From positions 1 to 64,000 of the forward strand of contig JBMONF010000024.1 of assembly GCA_049323455.1 (NCBI GenBank): a stretch of DNA of 64,000 nt. The letters are read 5' to 3'. Source of the stretch: Hypericibacter sp049323455. Lineage in GTDB: Bacteria > Pseudomonadota > Alphaproteobacteria > Dongiales > Dongiaceae. The notes under the pieces are model-generated. The model worked only from the letters and a program-made list of their open reading frames with translations, searched no databases and was not told where the DNA came from. The position numbers and the translations under genes were made by a program. Positions 37,306 through 47,572 of the stretch are shown here, piece by piece. The number at the start of each line of letters is the position of its first letter. Position 1 is the first letter of the stretch.

Positions 37306-37743
37306 TCAGGACATCTTGGCGATGCGGCGGTCGTGCCGTCCGCCGCTTTCGAAGGGCGTGGCGAGGAACACGGCCAGGCAGTCCTTGGCGACTTCGGGCC
37401 CGACCAGGCGGGCGCCGAGCGCCAGCACGTTGGCATCGTTATGCTGGCGGGCCAGGCGCGCGCTGGTCGTATCGTGACATACGGCCGCGCGCAGATGCCG
37501 GTAGCGGTTGGCGGCGATCGAGATCCCGATGCCGGTGCCGCAGATCAGCACGCCTCGGCTGGCGCGCCCGTCCTTGATGGCAGCCGCGAGAGCGTCGGCG
37601 AAATCGGGATAATCAACCGACTCCCGCCCATGGGCGCCGAGATCGAGCGCGGTGAAGCCGTGCGCGCCGAGTTCGGCCTTGAGCGTCTCCTTCAGGTCGA
37701 ATCCCGCGTGATCGGCGGCGATCGCGATGGTTTCGGGCGGCAT
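37306..37743 (-). CDS. rpiB: ribose-5-phosphate isomerase B
   Basis: Interconverts ribose-5-P and ribulose-5-P. The start MPPETIAIAADHAGFDLKET, the catalytic-region VLICGTGIGISIAANR and the HNDANVLALGARLVG signature are all present. ATG 37743 gives the family length of 145 residues; the longer frame upstream is not conserved. It reads into glyA 41 bases later. Confidence 0.95.
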   Translation of the reverse strand: MPPETIAIAADHAGFDLKETLKAELGAHGFTALDLGAHGRESVDYPDFADALAAAIKDGRASRGVLICGTGIGISIAANRYRHLRAAVCHDTTSARLARQHNDANVLALGARLVGPEVAKDCLAVFLATPFESGGRHDRRIAKMS

Positions 37744-37936
37744 CGGCCGGGGCTTGGGTTCAGGGTTGGCGAGAGCGCTAGAATTACCACATCTGGCAGG
37801 CCGCCACCAAGCCGCCGCTAGACCTCGCGGGGGCCACAAGGTGGCGCGGGCAGCCAGAAAGGGGCCGCGTACGGGACATTGCCGCCGGACCGGCGCCAGG
37901 GAGAACCGGAAGCCGCGCGGAAGGGCGCATAAGAAA

Positions 37937-37962
37937 GGGGCCCGGCGGCATCGCCGGGCCCC
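37937..37962 (-). terminator. intrinsic terminator after the liv substrate-binding protein gene
   Basis: An 11-bp perfect stem (GGGGCCCGGCG with CGCCGGGCCCC) around a GCAT loop. On the minus strand it is followed directly by TTTCTTATG. It lies 40 bases past the stop of the binding-protein gene and separates the liv cluster from rpiB. Confidence 0.8.
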
Positions 37963-38002
37963 TCGGATTAGGTGAACGAAATACAGGCGCCGGTTGGGGC
38001 GC

Positions 38003-39127
38003 TTACATCTTCATCTCGGCGTAGTTGCCGTCCTTGAAGACGTACCAGACATAGGTCGCCTTCTTGAGGTCGCCCTTGGCATCGAAGCCGAGCTTGCCGA
38101 TGACGGTGTCCCAATCCTGGCTGCGCAGCGCCGCCGCGACCTTCTCGGCGTCGGTGGCGCCCGCCTTCGCGACCGCCTGGGCCCACACCTGGATCGCCGC
38201 GTAGGTCGAGAGCGTGTAGCCCTCGGGCTCGAAGCCTTCCTTACGGAACTCCTCGACCACTTTCGCGGCCGTCGGCAGGTTGCGCGCCTCGGCGGCGTTA
38301 GTGAACATCACACCGTCCGCGGCCTTGCCGGCCAGCGTGGCGAACTCGAGGGTGTTGAGCGAGTCACCCGAGAGGAGCTGCGCGTTGAGCCCCTGCTCGC
38401 GCGACTGCTTGACGATCAGCGCCGCTTCCGGGTGATAGCCGCCGAAATAGATCACATCGACCTTGGCCTGCTTGAGCTTGCTCACCAGCGCCGTGTAGTC
38501 CTGCTCGCCGGCGGTGATGCTCTCGTTGATGACTTCCTTCATGCCGGCCTTGTTCAGGGCGGCACGGGTCAGGTCCGCCAGGCCCTTGCCATAGGCCGAC
38601 TTGTCGTCGACGATCGCCACGTTCTTGCCTTTGAAGTGCTCGGCGATCCAGGCGCCCGCGAAATCGCCCTGCTGGTCGTCGCGCCCGCAGGTGCGGAACA
38701 CCGTGTCCCAACCGGACGCGGCGGCGTCATCCGTGAACTTCGGGTTGGTCGAGGCCGGCGTGATCTGCAGGATCCCCTCCTCGTGATACACGGCCGACGC
38801 CGGGATCGAGGAGCCGGAGCAGAAGTGACCGGCCACGAAGACCACGCCCTTCGCGACGAGATCGTTGGCAACCGCCACCGCCTGCTTCGGGTCGCAGGCG
38901 TCGTCGCCGACCTCGAGCTTGAGCTGCTTGCCCATCACGCCGCCGGCGGCGTTGATGTCGGCAACCGCCTTCTCGGCGCCGCGCTTCATCTGCGCACCGA
39001 ACTCCGCGAGGTCGCCCGTGATCGGGCCGGCCACGGCGATGGTGATCTCCTCTGCCTTGGCCGGCGTGGCGGCCAGCGCCGTCGCAACGGCCGCCGCCGC
39101 GAGCAGCGGTAGAGTGAACTTACGCAT
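38003..39127 (-). CDS. branched-chain amino-acid ABC transporter substrate-binding protein
   Basis: Periplasmic type I binding protein of 374 residues. The signal peptide MRKFTLPLLAAAAVATALAA is cleaved near PAKAEE. The mature protein begins ITIAVAGPITGDLAEFGAQM, the LivJ/LivK pattern, with GDDACDPKQAVAVANDL and VIYFGGYHPEAALIVKQS. ATG 39127 is chosen because the upstream extension lacks a signal. It belongs to the same-strand liv cluster, though a gap of 169 bases separates it from the next gene, so it may have its own promoter. Confidence 0.93.
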   Translation of the reverse strand: MRKFTLPLLAAAAVATALAATPAKAEEITIAVAGPITGDLAEFGAQMKRGAEKAVADINAAGGVMGKQLKLEVGDDACDPKQAVAVANDLVAKGVVFVAGHFCSGSSIPASAVYHEEGILQITPASTNPKFTDDAAASGWDTVFRTCGRDDQQGDFAGAWIAEHFKGKNVAIVDDKSAYGKGLADLTRAALNKAGMKEVINESITAGEQDYTALVSKLKQAKVDVIYFGGYHPEAALIVKQSREQGLNAQLLSGDSLNTLEFATLAGKAADGVMFTNAAEARNLPTAAKVVEEFRKEGFEPEGYTLSTYAAIQVWAQAVAKAGATDAEKVAAALRSQDWDTVIGKLGFDAKGDLKKATYVWYVFKDGNYAEMKM

Positions 39128-39296
39128 CAAGCATCTCCCTGTTGCAATGAACGAGCTCCGGCGGAGCCGCCGAAGCGCTGGAAAAGCCTCGGTTATCTCT
39201 GCATACCTTGCAGGTTGCCGCCATTCTAGCATCGGCCAAGAGACCGGCAATTCGTTTCCGGCCGTCCTGAAGGAGGAGGCGTAACCCCCGGTACCG

Positions 39297-39638
39297 TCAG
39301 GAGATTTCCTTCCAGCCGAATAGCCCCGCCCGGCGGTAGAGCCAGGGATATTGAGTGACCATCTTGCGCGCCCGCGTCATGCGGTGGGCGGCGAGAGCGA
39401 CGGCGATCAGGACGATCGCATGGCTGACATAGCCGCTGACCGACAGGATATCCGATGCGAACAGGAAATTGTCGGCCAGGCGCTCGCCGATCGTGAGGAT
39501 CAGACCGTAGGTCACGTTCTGCCAGGCCGGCCGCCAGGTCTCGCCCAGGGCCTGCCCCATCAAGAAAGCCGCGCCGCCGAACAGGACCAGCGTGAGGCCG
39601 ATGAAGACCGGCCAGGATTCGGCGAGGAAGTTTTCCAT
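39297..39638 (-). CDS. small membrane protein of the liv cluster (DUF6867-like)
   Basis: A 113-residue protein with three hydrophobic helices (about 9-30, 42-58 and 68-85) and a tail rich in aromatic and basic residues (MVTQYPWLYRRAGLFGWKEI). It lies 18 bases after livF, within the transporter operon. Such small proteins are seen in liv clusters of other alphaproteobacteria, but no role is known. It is likely an accessory membrane component. Confidence 0.78.
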   Translation of the reverse strand: MENFLAESWPVFIGLTLVLFGGAAFLMGQALGETWRPAWQNVTYGLILTIGERLADNFLFASDILSVSGYVSHAIVLIAVALAAHRMTRARKMVTQYPWLYRRAGLFGWKEIS

Positions 39639-39656
39639 CGGCGTGCCTCTTTCCTT

Positions 39657-40436
<780 letters not shown>

Positions 40437-40445
40437 GCCTCGCCC

Positions 40446-41315
40446 TCACTGCTTCGGCAGCCCGAGGTCCTTCGCGACCTCGGTCGGAAGAGCCTCGTCC
40501 TCCGCCTCGCCGAGATAGGCGCGGATCACGTTGGGATCCTTGCGGATCTGCTCCGGCGAACCGTCCGCGATCTTGCGGCCGTAGTCGAGCACCACGATGT
40601 GATCCGAAATGCCCATCACCACGCTCATGTCGTGCTCGATCAGCAGGATGCCAATCTTGTATTCGGCGCGAATCCACAGCAGCAGCTCGTTGAGCTCGTG
40701 AGATTCACGGGCATTCAGCCCGGCCGCCGGCTCGTCGAGGCAGAGCAGAACGGGTTCCGAGCACATGGCGCGGGCGATTTCGAGCCGCCGCTGGGCGCCA
40801 TAGGGCAGACTGCCCGCCGGCCAGTCGGCCTGTGCGGTAAGGCCGACCTTGTCGAGCCAGCCGCGCGCCAGTTCGACCGCCCGGCGCTCGGCCTGGCGAT
40901 AGCCGCCGATGCCGAAGAGGGCCCCCACGCTGTAGCCCGAAGCGCGCATCAGCTTGTTGTGCTGCGCCACGATCAGATTCTCCAGCACCGACATGCCGGG
41001 GAAGAGGCGGATGTTCTGGAAGGTGCGCGCCACCTTCGCCAACTGCGCGATACGGAACCCGGCGATCTGCTCGAGCAGAAAAGTGCCGTGCGGCGCGTTG
41101 AGCGTCAGACGCCCGACGGTCGGCTTGTAGAAGCCGGTGAGGCAGTTGAAGACGGTCGTCTTGCCGGCGCCGTTGGGGCCGATGATGGCGGTGATCTGCT
41201 CGGGCTTCGCCTCGAACGAGGCGTCGTCCACCGCCACCAGGCCGCCGAAACGCATGGTCAGATGTTCGACCTTGAGCAGCGGCAGCGCGCCGCCGTTCGT
41301 CGCCGCCGCGTTCAT
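40446..41315 (-). CDS. livG: branched-chain amino-acid ABC transporter ATP-binding protein LivG
   Basis: ATPase subunit of 289 residues with Walker A GPNGAGKTT and Walker B LLCLDEPAAGL. The signature motif is less canonical (LPYGAQRRLEIARAM), as is normal for LivG. The LivG-specific segment TFQNIRLFPGMSVLENLIVAQH is clear. Its start overlaps the livM end by four bases. The C-terminal GRKIADGSPEQIRKD is as in relatives. Confidence 0.95.
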   Translation of the reverse strand: MNAAATNGGALPLLKVEHLTMRFGGLVAVDDASFEAKPEQITAIIGPNGAGKTTVFNCLTGFYKPTVGRLTLNAPHGTFLLEQIAGFRIAQLAKVARTFQNIRLFPGMSVLENLIVAQHNKLMRASGYSVGALFGIGGYRQAERRAVELARGWLDKVGLTAQADWPAGSLPYGAQRRLEIARAMCSEPVLLCLDEPAAGLNARESHELNELLLWIRAEYKIGILLIEHDMSVVMGISDHIVVLDYGRKIADGSPEQIRKDPNVIRAYLGEAEDEALPTEVAKDLGLPKQ

Positions 41316-42853
41316 GCCCGCGCCCTCTCCGCCTCGCCGGGCGCCGGCACGCGTTTTCCACCCTCACCGGGCGCGTGCAGCCGGATGGTCGGCTCCCGGT
41401 GCGCCAGCAGCCCGCCCGGCCGCCAGATCATGATCAACACCATGCCGATGCCGAAGGCGAGCATGCGGTAGTCCTTGAGCTCTCGGAACAGCTCGGGCAG
41501 CCCGATCAGGACGCCCGCCGCCAGCACGATGCCGACCTGGCTGCCCAGCCCGCCCAGCACCACGATGGCGAGGATCACCGCGGATTCGATGAAGACGAAG
41601 CTCTCAGGGCTGACGAAGCCCTGGCGCGCGGCAAAGAAGGAGCCGGCGAAGCCGGCGAACATCGCGCCGCAAGCGAAAGCGGTCAGCTTGGTGTTGGTCG
41701 GATTGATGCCGAGCGCGCGGCAGGCCGTCTCGTCCTCGCGCAGCGCTTCCCAGGCGCGGCCCAGCGGCATCTTCCGAATCCGCAGCGTGAAGTAGTTGGT
41801 GACGAGGGCGCAGGCGAGGATGAGGTAATAGAGGAACACCACGCGCCAGTATGGGTTGTAGCTGAACTCGGTGCCGAAGATCTTGCTGAACAGCTCGTAG
41901 ACGGTCATGCCGCCCTCGGGCGCGGTCCGTTCGAAGCTGAAGCCGAAGAAGGACGGGCGCGCCACCTTGTTGATGCCGTTGGGGCCGCCGGTCACCCACC
42001 ACCAGTTCACCAGGATGATGCGGATCATCTCGCCGAAACCGAGCGTGACGATGGCAAGATAGTCGCCGCGCAGCCGCAGCACCGGGAAGCCCAGCAGAAG
42101 GCCGAAGGAAGCCGAGAGCATGCCCGCGATCGGCAAGCACATCCAAAAGCTCCAGCCGAAATCCACCGCGAACATGGCGTAGCTATAGGCGCCGACCGCG
42201 TAGAACGCGACATAGCCGAGATCGAGCAGGCCCGCGAGGCCGACCACGATGTTGAGGCCCCAGCCCAGCATGATGTAGGTGACGACCAGCGTGGCGATGT
42301 CGACCACTTTGCGCTTGGCGTCGCCCAACGGCAACCAGGGCAAGGCGATCGCCAATGCGATCAGCGCGAGCGCGAGCACCGGCACCAGACGCCGCACGGC
42401 GTCGCCGATGCGCGCGCCGGCCGCGATCCGGCCGGCGGCGCGTGCGCGCGCCCCGAAGGCGATCTGTGCCGCGCGCAAGCAGATCACGGCGGGTACGATC
42501 GCGGCACCCCAATCGATGGTGACGGACTTGAAGGGCAGCAGTGTCTTGGCGATTTCGTTGGTGCCCTCGAGGACCAACAGAGCGACGAGCAGGATGGTGA
42601 CCGCACCGGCGCCGATCATGGCCGGAAGCGGCCGACCGGCACGCATCAGGCTGATGGCCACGCTGCCGAAGAACACGCCGACGACGGCGACGAAGACCTC
42701 GGAATAGCGCGTGGTGAACGCAAGCGCGCCGGTCGAGCTCACCGTCTCGATGCCGACGATGCCGCTGGCCAGGAGGAAGGTCACGGCCGCGATCAGCGCG
42801 GCCTTCTTGAGCATTCCGGGAAGATCGAGAGGAGCGGCTGCGCCGGTCGTCAT
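41312..42853 (-). CDS. livM: branched-chain amino-acid ABC transporter permease LivM
   Basis: Permease subunit of 513 residues. The C-terminal 300 residues are the LivM core (GYVAFYAVGAYSYAMF, FPVLRLRGDYLAIVTLGFGE and AWEALREDETACRALGI, the EAA-like loop). About 180 extra N-terminal residues add four or more helices, the long LivM type. It sits between livH and livG with tight spacing. Confidence 0.95.
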   Translation of the reverse strand: MTTGAAAPLDLPGMLKKAALIAAVTFLLASGIVGIETVSSTGALAFTTRYSEVFVAVVGVFFGSVAISLMRAGRPLPAMIGAGAVTILLVALLVLEGTNEIAKTLLPFKSVTIDWGAAIVPAVICLRAAQIAFGARARAAGRIAAGARIGDAVRRLVPVLALALIALAIALPWLPLGDAKRKVVDIATLVVTYIMLGWGLNIVVGLAGLLDLGYVAFYAVGAYSYAMFAVDFGWSFWMCLPIAGMLSASFGLLLGFPVLRLRGDYLAIVTLGFGEMIRIILVNWWWVTGGPNGINKVARPSFFGFSFERTAPEGGMTVYELFSKIFGTEFSYNPYWRVVFLYYLILACALVTNYFTLRIRKMPLGRAWEALREDETACRALGINPTNTKLTAFACGAMFAGFAGSFFAARQGFVSPESFVFIESAVILAIVVLGGLGSQVGIVLAAGVLIGLPELFRELKDYRMLAFGIGMVLIMIWRPGGLLAHREPTIRLHAPGEGGKRVPAPGEAERARA

Positions 42854-42856
42854 GGC

Positions 42857-43774
42857 TCAGACCTTCTCCACTTCCGGCCGGCCGAGCAACCCGGTCGGTC
42901 GGAAGATCAGCACCATGACCAGCACCGAGAACGCGGCGACATCCTTGTATTCGACCGTGAAATAGGCCGACCAGAACACCTCGATCAGCCCGATCAAAAG
43001 CCCACCCAGCATCGCGCCCGGCATGGAGCCGATGCCGCCGAGCACGGCCGCGGTGAAGGCTTTGATGCCGGCGACGAAGCCGATGTAGAAGTCGATGACG
43101 CCGTAATAGAGCGTCACCATGAGCCCCGCGACGGCCGCGAGCGCCGCACCGATCACGAAAGTGGTCGAGATGGTCCGGTTGATGTTGACGCCGAGCAGCG
43201 CCGCCATCTTCATGTCCTGCTCGCAAGCGCGCTGCTGGCGTCCGAGCGAGGTACGGGTGATCAGCACCGTGAACCCGAACATCAGCGCGACGGTAATCAG
43301 CATGATGGTAATCTGCAGGTAGCTGAGCTCGACGGTGAAGCCCTCCTTCTCCATCAGCGTGAAGCCGCCGGAGATGGGCGCCGGGTGGAGTGGCTTGCCG
43401 CGAGCGCCCTGCAGCAGCAGCACGAAATTCTGCAAGAAGATCGACATGCCGATCGCCGAGATCAGCGGCGCGAGGCGGGTCGAGCCGCGCAGCGGCCGAT
43501 AGGCCAGGCGCTCGACGCTCCAGCCATAAACCGCCGTCAGCAGCACCGCGACGATCAGCACGATCAGCAGCGCCAGCGGCACCCAGGTGATGCCGAAATA
43601 GCCGAGCACCAGGAACGCGATCAACGCGTGGAAGGCGCCGATCATGTAGACGTCGCCATGAGCGAAGTTGATCATGCCGATGATGCCGTAAACCATCGTG
43701 TAGCCGATGGCGATGAGGCCGTAGACGCCCCCGAGCGTGAGGCCGTTGATCAGCTGCTGAAGGAAATATTCCAT
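42857..43774 (-). CDS. livH: branched-chain amino-acid ABC transporter permease LivH
   Basis: Permease subunit of 305 residues. It starts MEYFLQQLINGLTLGGVYGL and has GYTMVYGIIGMINFAHGDVY and the cytoplasmic EAA-type loop RTSLGRQQRACEQDMKMAAL. ATG 43774 is chosen because the longer frame upstream is Arg-rich and lies in the non-coding gap. It is the first gene of the liv operon, three bases before livM. The 297-base gap upstream (43775-44071) shows no gene. Confidence 0.95.
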   Translation of the reverse strand: MEYFLQQLINGLTLGGVYGLIAIGYTMVYGIIGMINFAHGDVYMIGAFHALIAFLVLGYFGITWVPLALLIVLIVAVLLTAVYGWSVERLAYRPLRGSTRLAPLISAIGMSIFLQNFVLLLQGARGKPLHPAPISGGFTLMEKEGFTVELSYLQITIMLITVALMFGFTVLITRTSLGRQQRACEQDMKMAALLGVNINRTISTTFVIGAALAAVAGLMVTLYYGVIDFYIGFVAGIKAFTAAVLGGIGSMPGAMLGGLLIGLIEVFWSAYFTVEYKDVAAFSVLVMVLIFRPTGLLGRPEVEKV

Positions 43775-44071
43775 TCTGCGTCCCTGCGGGCGGTTTGCGT
43801 GGAGGCAACTCGGCGCGCTCGGCGGCAATAGCCGTTGCCGCGCGCGTTCCGCGCACGGTCGCCTTCGCCGTCTATGTCGCAGCGGGGTGCGGGAAGCCGC
43901 GCCCCGTTCGGTAAGCCTCCCCTCACGCTCGATCCCGAGCCGGTCCCTGTGTGTTTTTGGCCGGGCGGTTGGATCCGCCGTTGATTCAAGGCACCCCCTA
44001 TAGCCCAGCGCCGGGAAGCCCATCAAGCGGGTTTTTGCCACTTCGTGACACATGGATAGCCATCCGGCGCC

Positions 44072-45466
44072 CTACGCCCGCTCGTCTGCCGACACCGTCG
44101 TCAACGTGCCGAGCAGCCCGCCCGGACGCACCAGCAGCACCAGCACGAGCACGACGAATACGGCGAGGTCTTTCCAGGCCTCCCCGACCAGGGCGGCGGT
44201 GAAGCTCTCGGTAAAGGCGATCAGCATACCCCCCAGCACGGCGCCAGGCAGCGAGCCGATACCGCCCAAAAGCGCCGCCGTCAGCGCCTTGAAGCCCATC
44301 AGCGTGCCCATGTGGAAATTGATGACGCCATATTGGGCGCCGGCGAACAGCCCGGCCGCGCCGGCGAGCGCGCCGCCGATCATGAAGGTCGCGGCGATGG
44401 TGCGGTCGACATCGACACCGAGCATCGCCGCCATGCGCGGATCCTGAGCGCAGGCGCGCTGATGGCGACCGAAGCGCGTACGCATGCTGAGCCACCACAA
44501 CACGGCCAGCAAGATCGCCGTCGCGATGCCCACCATCACATGGCCCTCGTTCACGTAAAGATCGAAGCCCTGCCCTGTGAGAATCGGCCAACTCCTCAAT
44601 TGCTCCACCAGCAAATAGCGCGTCTTGGCTCCCTGCAGCAGCCGCACCGATTCCTTCATCGCGATCGAGAGGCCGATGGCCGCGATCAGCGGCACGGTCG
44701 AAGGCGCGCGGCGCAGCGGCTGGAACACCGCGCTGTCCATCGCCCAGCCATAGGCAGCCGAGACCGCCAGCCCGGCCACCATGACCAGGAGCAGCGCGCC
44801 CGTGCCCGACTGGCCCGCGAGGTAGAGCACGACGGCGTTGCCGAGAAGGATGAAGAAAGCACCCAGCATATAGACTTCGCCGAAGGCGAAGTTGATGGCG
44901 CGGGTGATGCCATAGACGAGCGTATAGCCGAGTGCGATCAGGGCGTAGACGCAACCGAGTGAAACCGCGTTGATGGCCTGCTGCACGAAATAGAGCGTGC
45001 GCGTCTCGTTCGTCTCGTTCGTCTCGGGCGGCTTTTGTTCGGGAACCAGCTCCTCGAGATGCAGCAGCTTGTAGAGCTGTTGGATCTCGTAGCGGCTCAT
45101 CGTGCCGAACTCGCTCGTATCGAGCTGCTGCAGTTGCCAGGCGCCGCCGGTTTCCTGCCGCGGCGGGAACCAGCAGACGATCCAGCCATCCTTGCCGCCC
45201 CGACCGCCTTGCCAGTCGATGCGCACGGCCGTGGTCTCGTCGACGCCGCCGCCCTTTGTCTCGATGGTGATGGATTGCGGCGCCTTTTCGAAGGCACGGA
45301 CCATGTCCTGGCAGCGGGAGATCGCACCCTCGACGCCGCCCGCATGGGCCGGCGCGGAATTGGCCGCCGACCCGACGCCGATCAGCCCGATCAGGGCCAG
45401 CAGGAACGCCAGACGCGCCAGCACCGCCCCTCCCTTTTCTCGCCCATGTTCCTTGCGACGCGTCAC
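44072..45466 (-). CDS. LivH-type permease fused to a secreted N-terminal domain
   Basis: The 464-residue protein has two parts. Residues 15-42 are a signal or signal-anchor (LARLAFLLALIGLIGVGSAA), followed by a polar domain of about 115 residues with two Cys (C52, C98) and an acidic linker (TNETNETR). Residues about 160-460 are a complete LivH permease (GYTLVYGITRAINFAFGEVY, RTRFGRHQRACAQDPRMAAM). The frame is continuous and well spaced, so this is a fusion and not a read-through. It may position a substrate-binding or sensory domain at the channel mouth. It lies upstream of livH and divergent from the CGNR regulator. Confidence 0.88.
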   Translation of the reverse strand: MTRRKEHGREKGGAVLARLAFLLALIGLIGVGSAANSAPAHAGGVEGAISRCQDMVRAFEKAPQSITIETKGGGVDETTAVRIDWQGGRGGKDGWIVCWFPPRQETGGAWQLQQLDTSEFGTMSRYEIQQLYKLLHLEELVPEQKPPETNETNETRTLYFVQQAINAVSLGCVYALIALGYTLVYGITRAINFAFGEVYMLGAFFILLGNAVVLYLAGQSGTGALLLVMVAGLAVSAAYGWAMDSAVFQPLRRAPSTVPLIAAIGLSIAMKESVRLLQGAKTRYLLVEQLRSWPILTGQGFDLYVNEGHVMVGIATAILLAVLWWLSMRTRFGRHQRACAQDPRMAAMLGVDVDRTIAATFMIGGALAGAAGLFAGAQYGVINFHMGTLMGFKALTAALLGGIGSLPGAVLGGMLIAFTESFTAALVGEAWKDLAVFVVLVLVLLVRPGGLLGTLTTVSADERA

Positions 45467-45524
45467 GGGCTCGCCTTGCGGTCGCCGTTTGTGTTACCGT
45501 CAAAACGAACTTAGACGGTATCGC

Positions 45525-46199
45525 ATGCCGAGGCAACCCGACGCGCGCTCCCTGCTCTCGAAAGCCCAGCCGCCCAGCCGCGCCGGCAGCCTGCCGCTCG
45601 TCGGCGGTGCGCTCTGCCTGGACTTCGCCAACACCAGCAGCGGGCGCGGCGGCGCGCACCGGCTCGAGCATTTGCGCAGCTACGATCTTCTCCTGGCTTG
45701 GTGCGGGCATGCCGGCCTCCTTGTCGCGTCGGAACGGAACCGACTCTCTCGGCTCGCAGCAGCCAAGCCTTCGGCCGCCGCGCGCGTGCTGCGCCGCGCG
45801 CTGGCTTTGCGCGAAGCGATCCACGCCATCGGCACCGCGCTCGCGCGTCGGGCATCGCCACCGGTCGCCGCCGTGGCAACGGTCAACCGCGAGCTTGGCG
45901 CGGCGATGGCGCGGGCGCGATTGCGGTTCGACGATGGCGGCTTCGTCTGGGACTGGGCATCGGCGCGACCGATGCTCGATCAGGTGCTGTGGCCGCTCGC
46001 GCGCTCGGCAGCCGACCTGTTGACCGGCCCGATCCAGGGCCGGATCAAGCAATGCCCCGGCCAGCATTGCGGTTGGATATTCCTCGACCGGACCAAGAAC
46101 CGCCGACGCCGCTGGTGCGAGATGGAGGTCTGCGGCGCCCGGGCCAAGGTCCGCCGCTACCGCGAGCGCCAGCGCCAAGCCGCCGCGGGGCCGACATAG
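45525..46199 (+). CDS. CGNR zinc-finger/ABATE-domain protein, putative regulator
   Basis: A 224-residue protein. The N-terminal ABATE domain starts near LPLVGGALCLDFANTSSGR. The C-terminal zinc finger (about 175-212) is CPGQHCGWIFLDRTKN, then RRRWCEMEVCGARAKVRRYR, with CGAR in place of CGNR. This family is usually treated as transcription regulators. It is read divergently from the fused LivH-type permease, 58 bases away, so it could control that transporter. ATG 45525 fits the family start. Confidence 0.88.
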   Translation: MPRQPDARSLLSKAQPPSRAGSLPLVGGALCLDFANTSSGRGGAHRLEHLRSYDLLLAWCGHAGLLVASERNRLSRLAAAKPSAAARVLRRALALREAIHAIGTALARRASPPVAAVATVNRELGAAMARARLRFDDGGFVWDWASARPMLDQVLWPLARSAADLLTGPIQGRIKQCPGQHCGWIFLDRTKNRRRRWCEMEVCGARAKVRRYRERQRQAAAGPT

Positions 46200-46306
46200 C
46201 CGACCGCGATCATCGGCCGCCGCGCCATCCATTGGGTCCGTCGGCCGGTTCGTGCTAAAACGCGGCCCAGACGATCCAGACCATAACCGTTCCCAGGAGA
46301 CCCGCG

Positions 46307-47539
46307 ATGACCCCCGCCTCGGGCGCCACGCAGAAAGCCGCGAAATCCGGCGGCGCCAAGTCCCACCGCCCGGCGTTCCAGTGGGAGGATCCGCTCCTGC
46401 TCGAGGACCAACTCAGCGAGGAGGAGCGGATGGTGCGCGACACCGCCCGCACCTATGCCCAGGACAAGCTGATGCCGCGCGTGCTCGAAGCCAACCGGCA
46501 CGAGCGCTTCGACCGCGAGATCATGAACGAGCTGGGCGAGCTGGGCTTGCTCGGCCCCACCATCGAGGGCTATGGCTGCGCCGGCGTGAACTATGTCTGC
46601 TACGGCCTGGTGGCGCGCGAGGTGGAGCGCGTCGATTCCGGCTATCGCTCGGCCATGAGCGTGCAGTCGAGCCTGGTCATGCACCCGATCCACGCCTACG
46701 GCAGCGAAGCGCAGCGCCAGAAATACCTGCCCAAGCTCGCCAAGGGCGAGTGGGTCGGCTGCTTCGGCCTGACCGAGCCCGATGCCGGCTCCGATCCCGC
46801 TAGCATGCGTACCCGCGCGCGCAAGGTGGATGGCGGCTATGTCCTCAAGGGCGCCAAGATGTGGATCACGAATTCGCCCATCGCCGACATCTTGGTGGTG
46901 TGGGCGAAGGACGAGGGCGGCGTCATCCGTGGCTTCATCCTCGAGCGCGGCATGCAGGGCCTCTCGACGCCCAAAATCGAGGGCAAGTTCTCGCTCAGGG
47001 CCTCGATCACGGGCGAGATCGTCATGGCCGACGTGTTCGTGCCCGAGGAGAACCTGCTGCCCAACGTCAGCGGCCTCAAGGGGCCGTTCGGCTGCCTCAA
47101 CAATGCGCGCTACGGCATCGCCTGGGGTGCGCTCGGTGCCGCCGAGTTCTGCTGGCATGCGGCGCGCAACTACACGCTCAACCGCCAGCAGTTCGGCCGG
47201 CCGCTCGCCGCCAACCAGCTCATCCAGAAGAAGCTTGCCGACATGCAGACCGAGATCGCGCTGGGCCTGCAGGCCTGCCTCAGGCTCGGCCGGCTCAAGG
47301 ACGAAGGCAAGGCGGCGCCCGAGATGATCTCGATGCTCAAGCGCAACTCCTGCGGCAAGGCGCTCGAGATCGCGCGCATGGCGCGCGACATGCACGGCGG
47401 CAACGGCATCGCCGACGAGTTCCACGTGATCCGCCATGTCATGAACCTCGAGGCGGTCAACACCTACGAGGGCACGCACGACATCCACGCCCTCATCCTC
47501 GGCCGCGCCCAGACGGGGATCCAGGCGTTCGGGCCGTAA
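46307..47539 (+). CDS. gcdH: glutaryl-CoA dehydrogenase
   Basis: FAD acyl-CoA dehydrogenase of 410 residues that oxidises and decarboxylates glutaryl-CoA in lysine/tryptophan breakdown. FQWEDPLLLEDQLSEEE near the N-terminus, GCFGLTEPDAGSDPASM and the catalytic-Glu segment NTYEGTHDIHALILGR match GcdH. YGIAWGALGAAEFCWHAARN also fits. ATG 46307 follows CAGGAG. No electron-transfer or crotonase genes for the same pathway lie next to it. Confidence 0.93.
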   Translation: MTPASGATQKAAKSGGAKSHRPAFQWEDPLLLEDQLSEEERMVRDTARTYAQDKLMPRVLEANRHERFDREIMNELGELGLLGPTIEGYGCAGVNYVCYGLVAREVERVDSGYRSAMSVQSSLVMHPIHAYGSEAQRQKYLPKLAKGEWVGCFGLTEPDAGSDPASMRTRARKVDGGYVLKGAKMWITNSPIADILVVWAKDEGGVIRGFILERGMQGLSTPKIEGKFSLRASITGEIVMADVFVPEENLLPNVSGLKGPFGCLNNARYGIAWGALGAAEFCWHAARNYTLNRQQFGRPLAANQLIQKKLADMQTEIALGLQACLRLGRLKDEGKAAPEMISMLKRNSCGKALEIARMARDMHGGNGIADEFHVIRHVMNLEAVNTYEGTHDIHALILGRAQTGIQAFGP

Positions 47540-47572
47540 GCGGACGAAGCTCTGGGGATGCCAGCCCAACGG

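Noticed and set aside
41375..43831. 818-codon open frame antisense to livM and livH
   Set aside because: Very His/Asp/Gln/Arg-rich with no recognisable domain. It is the complement frame of two clear permease genes in high-G+C DNA, where such frames stay open by codon bias.
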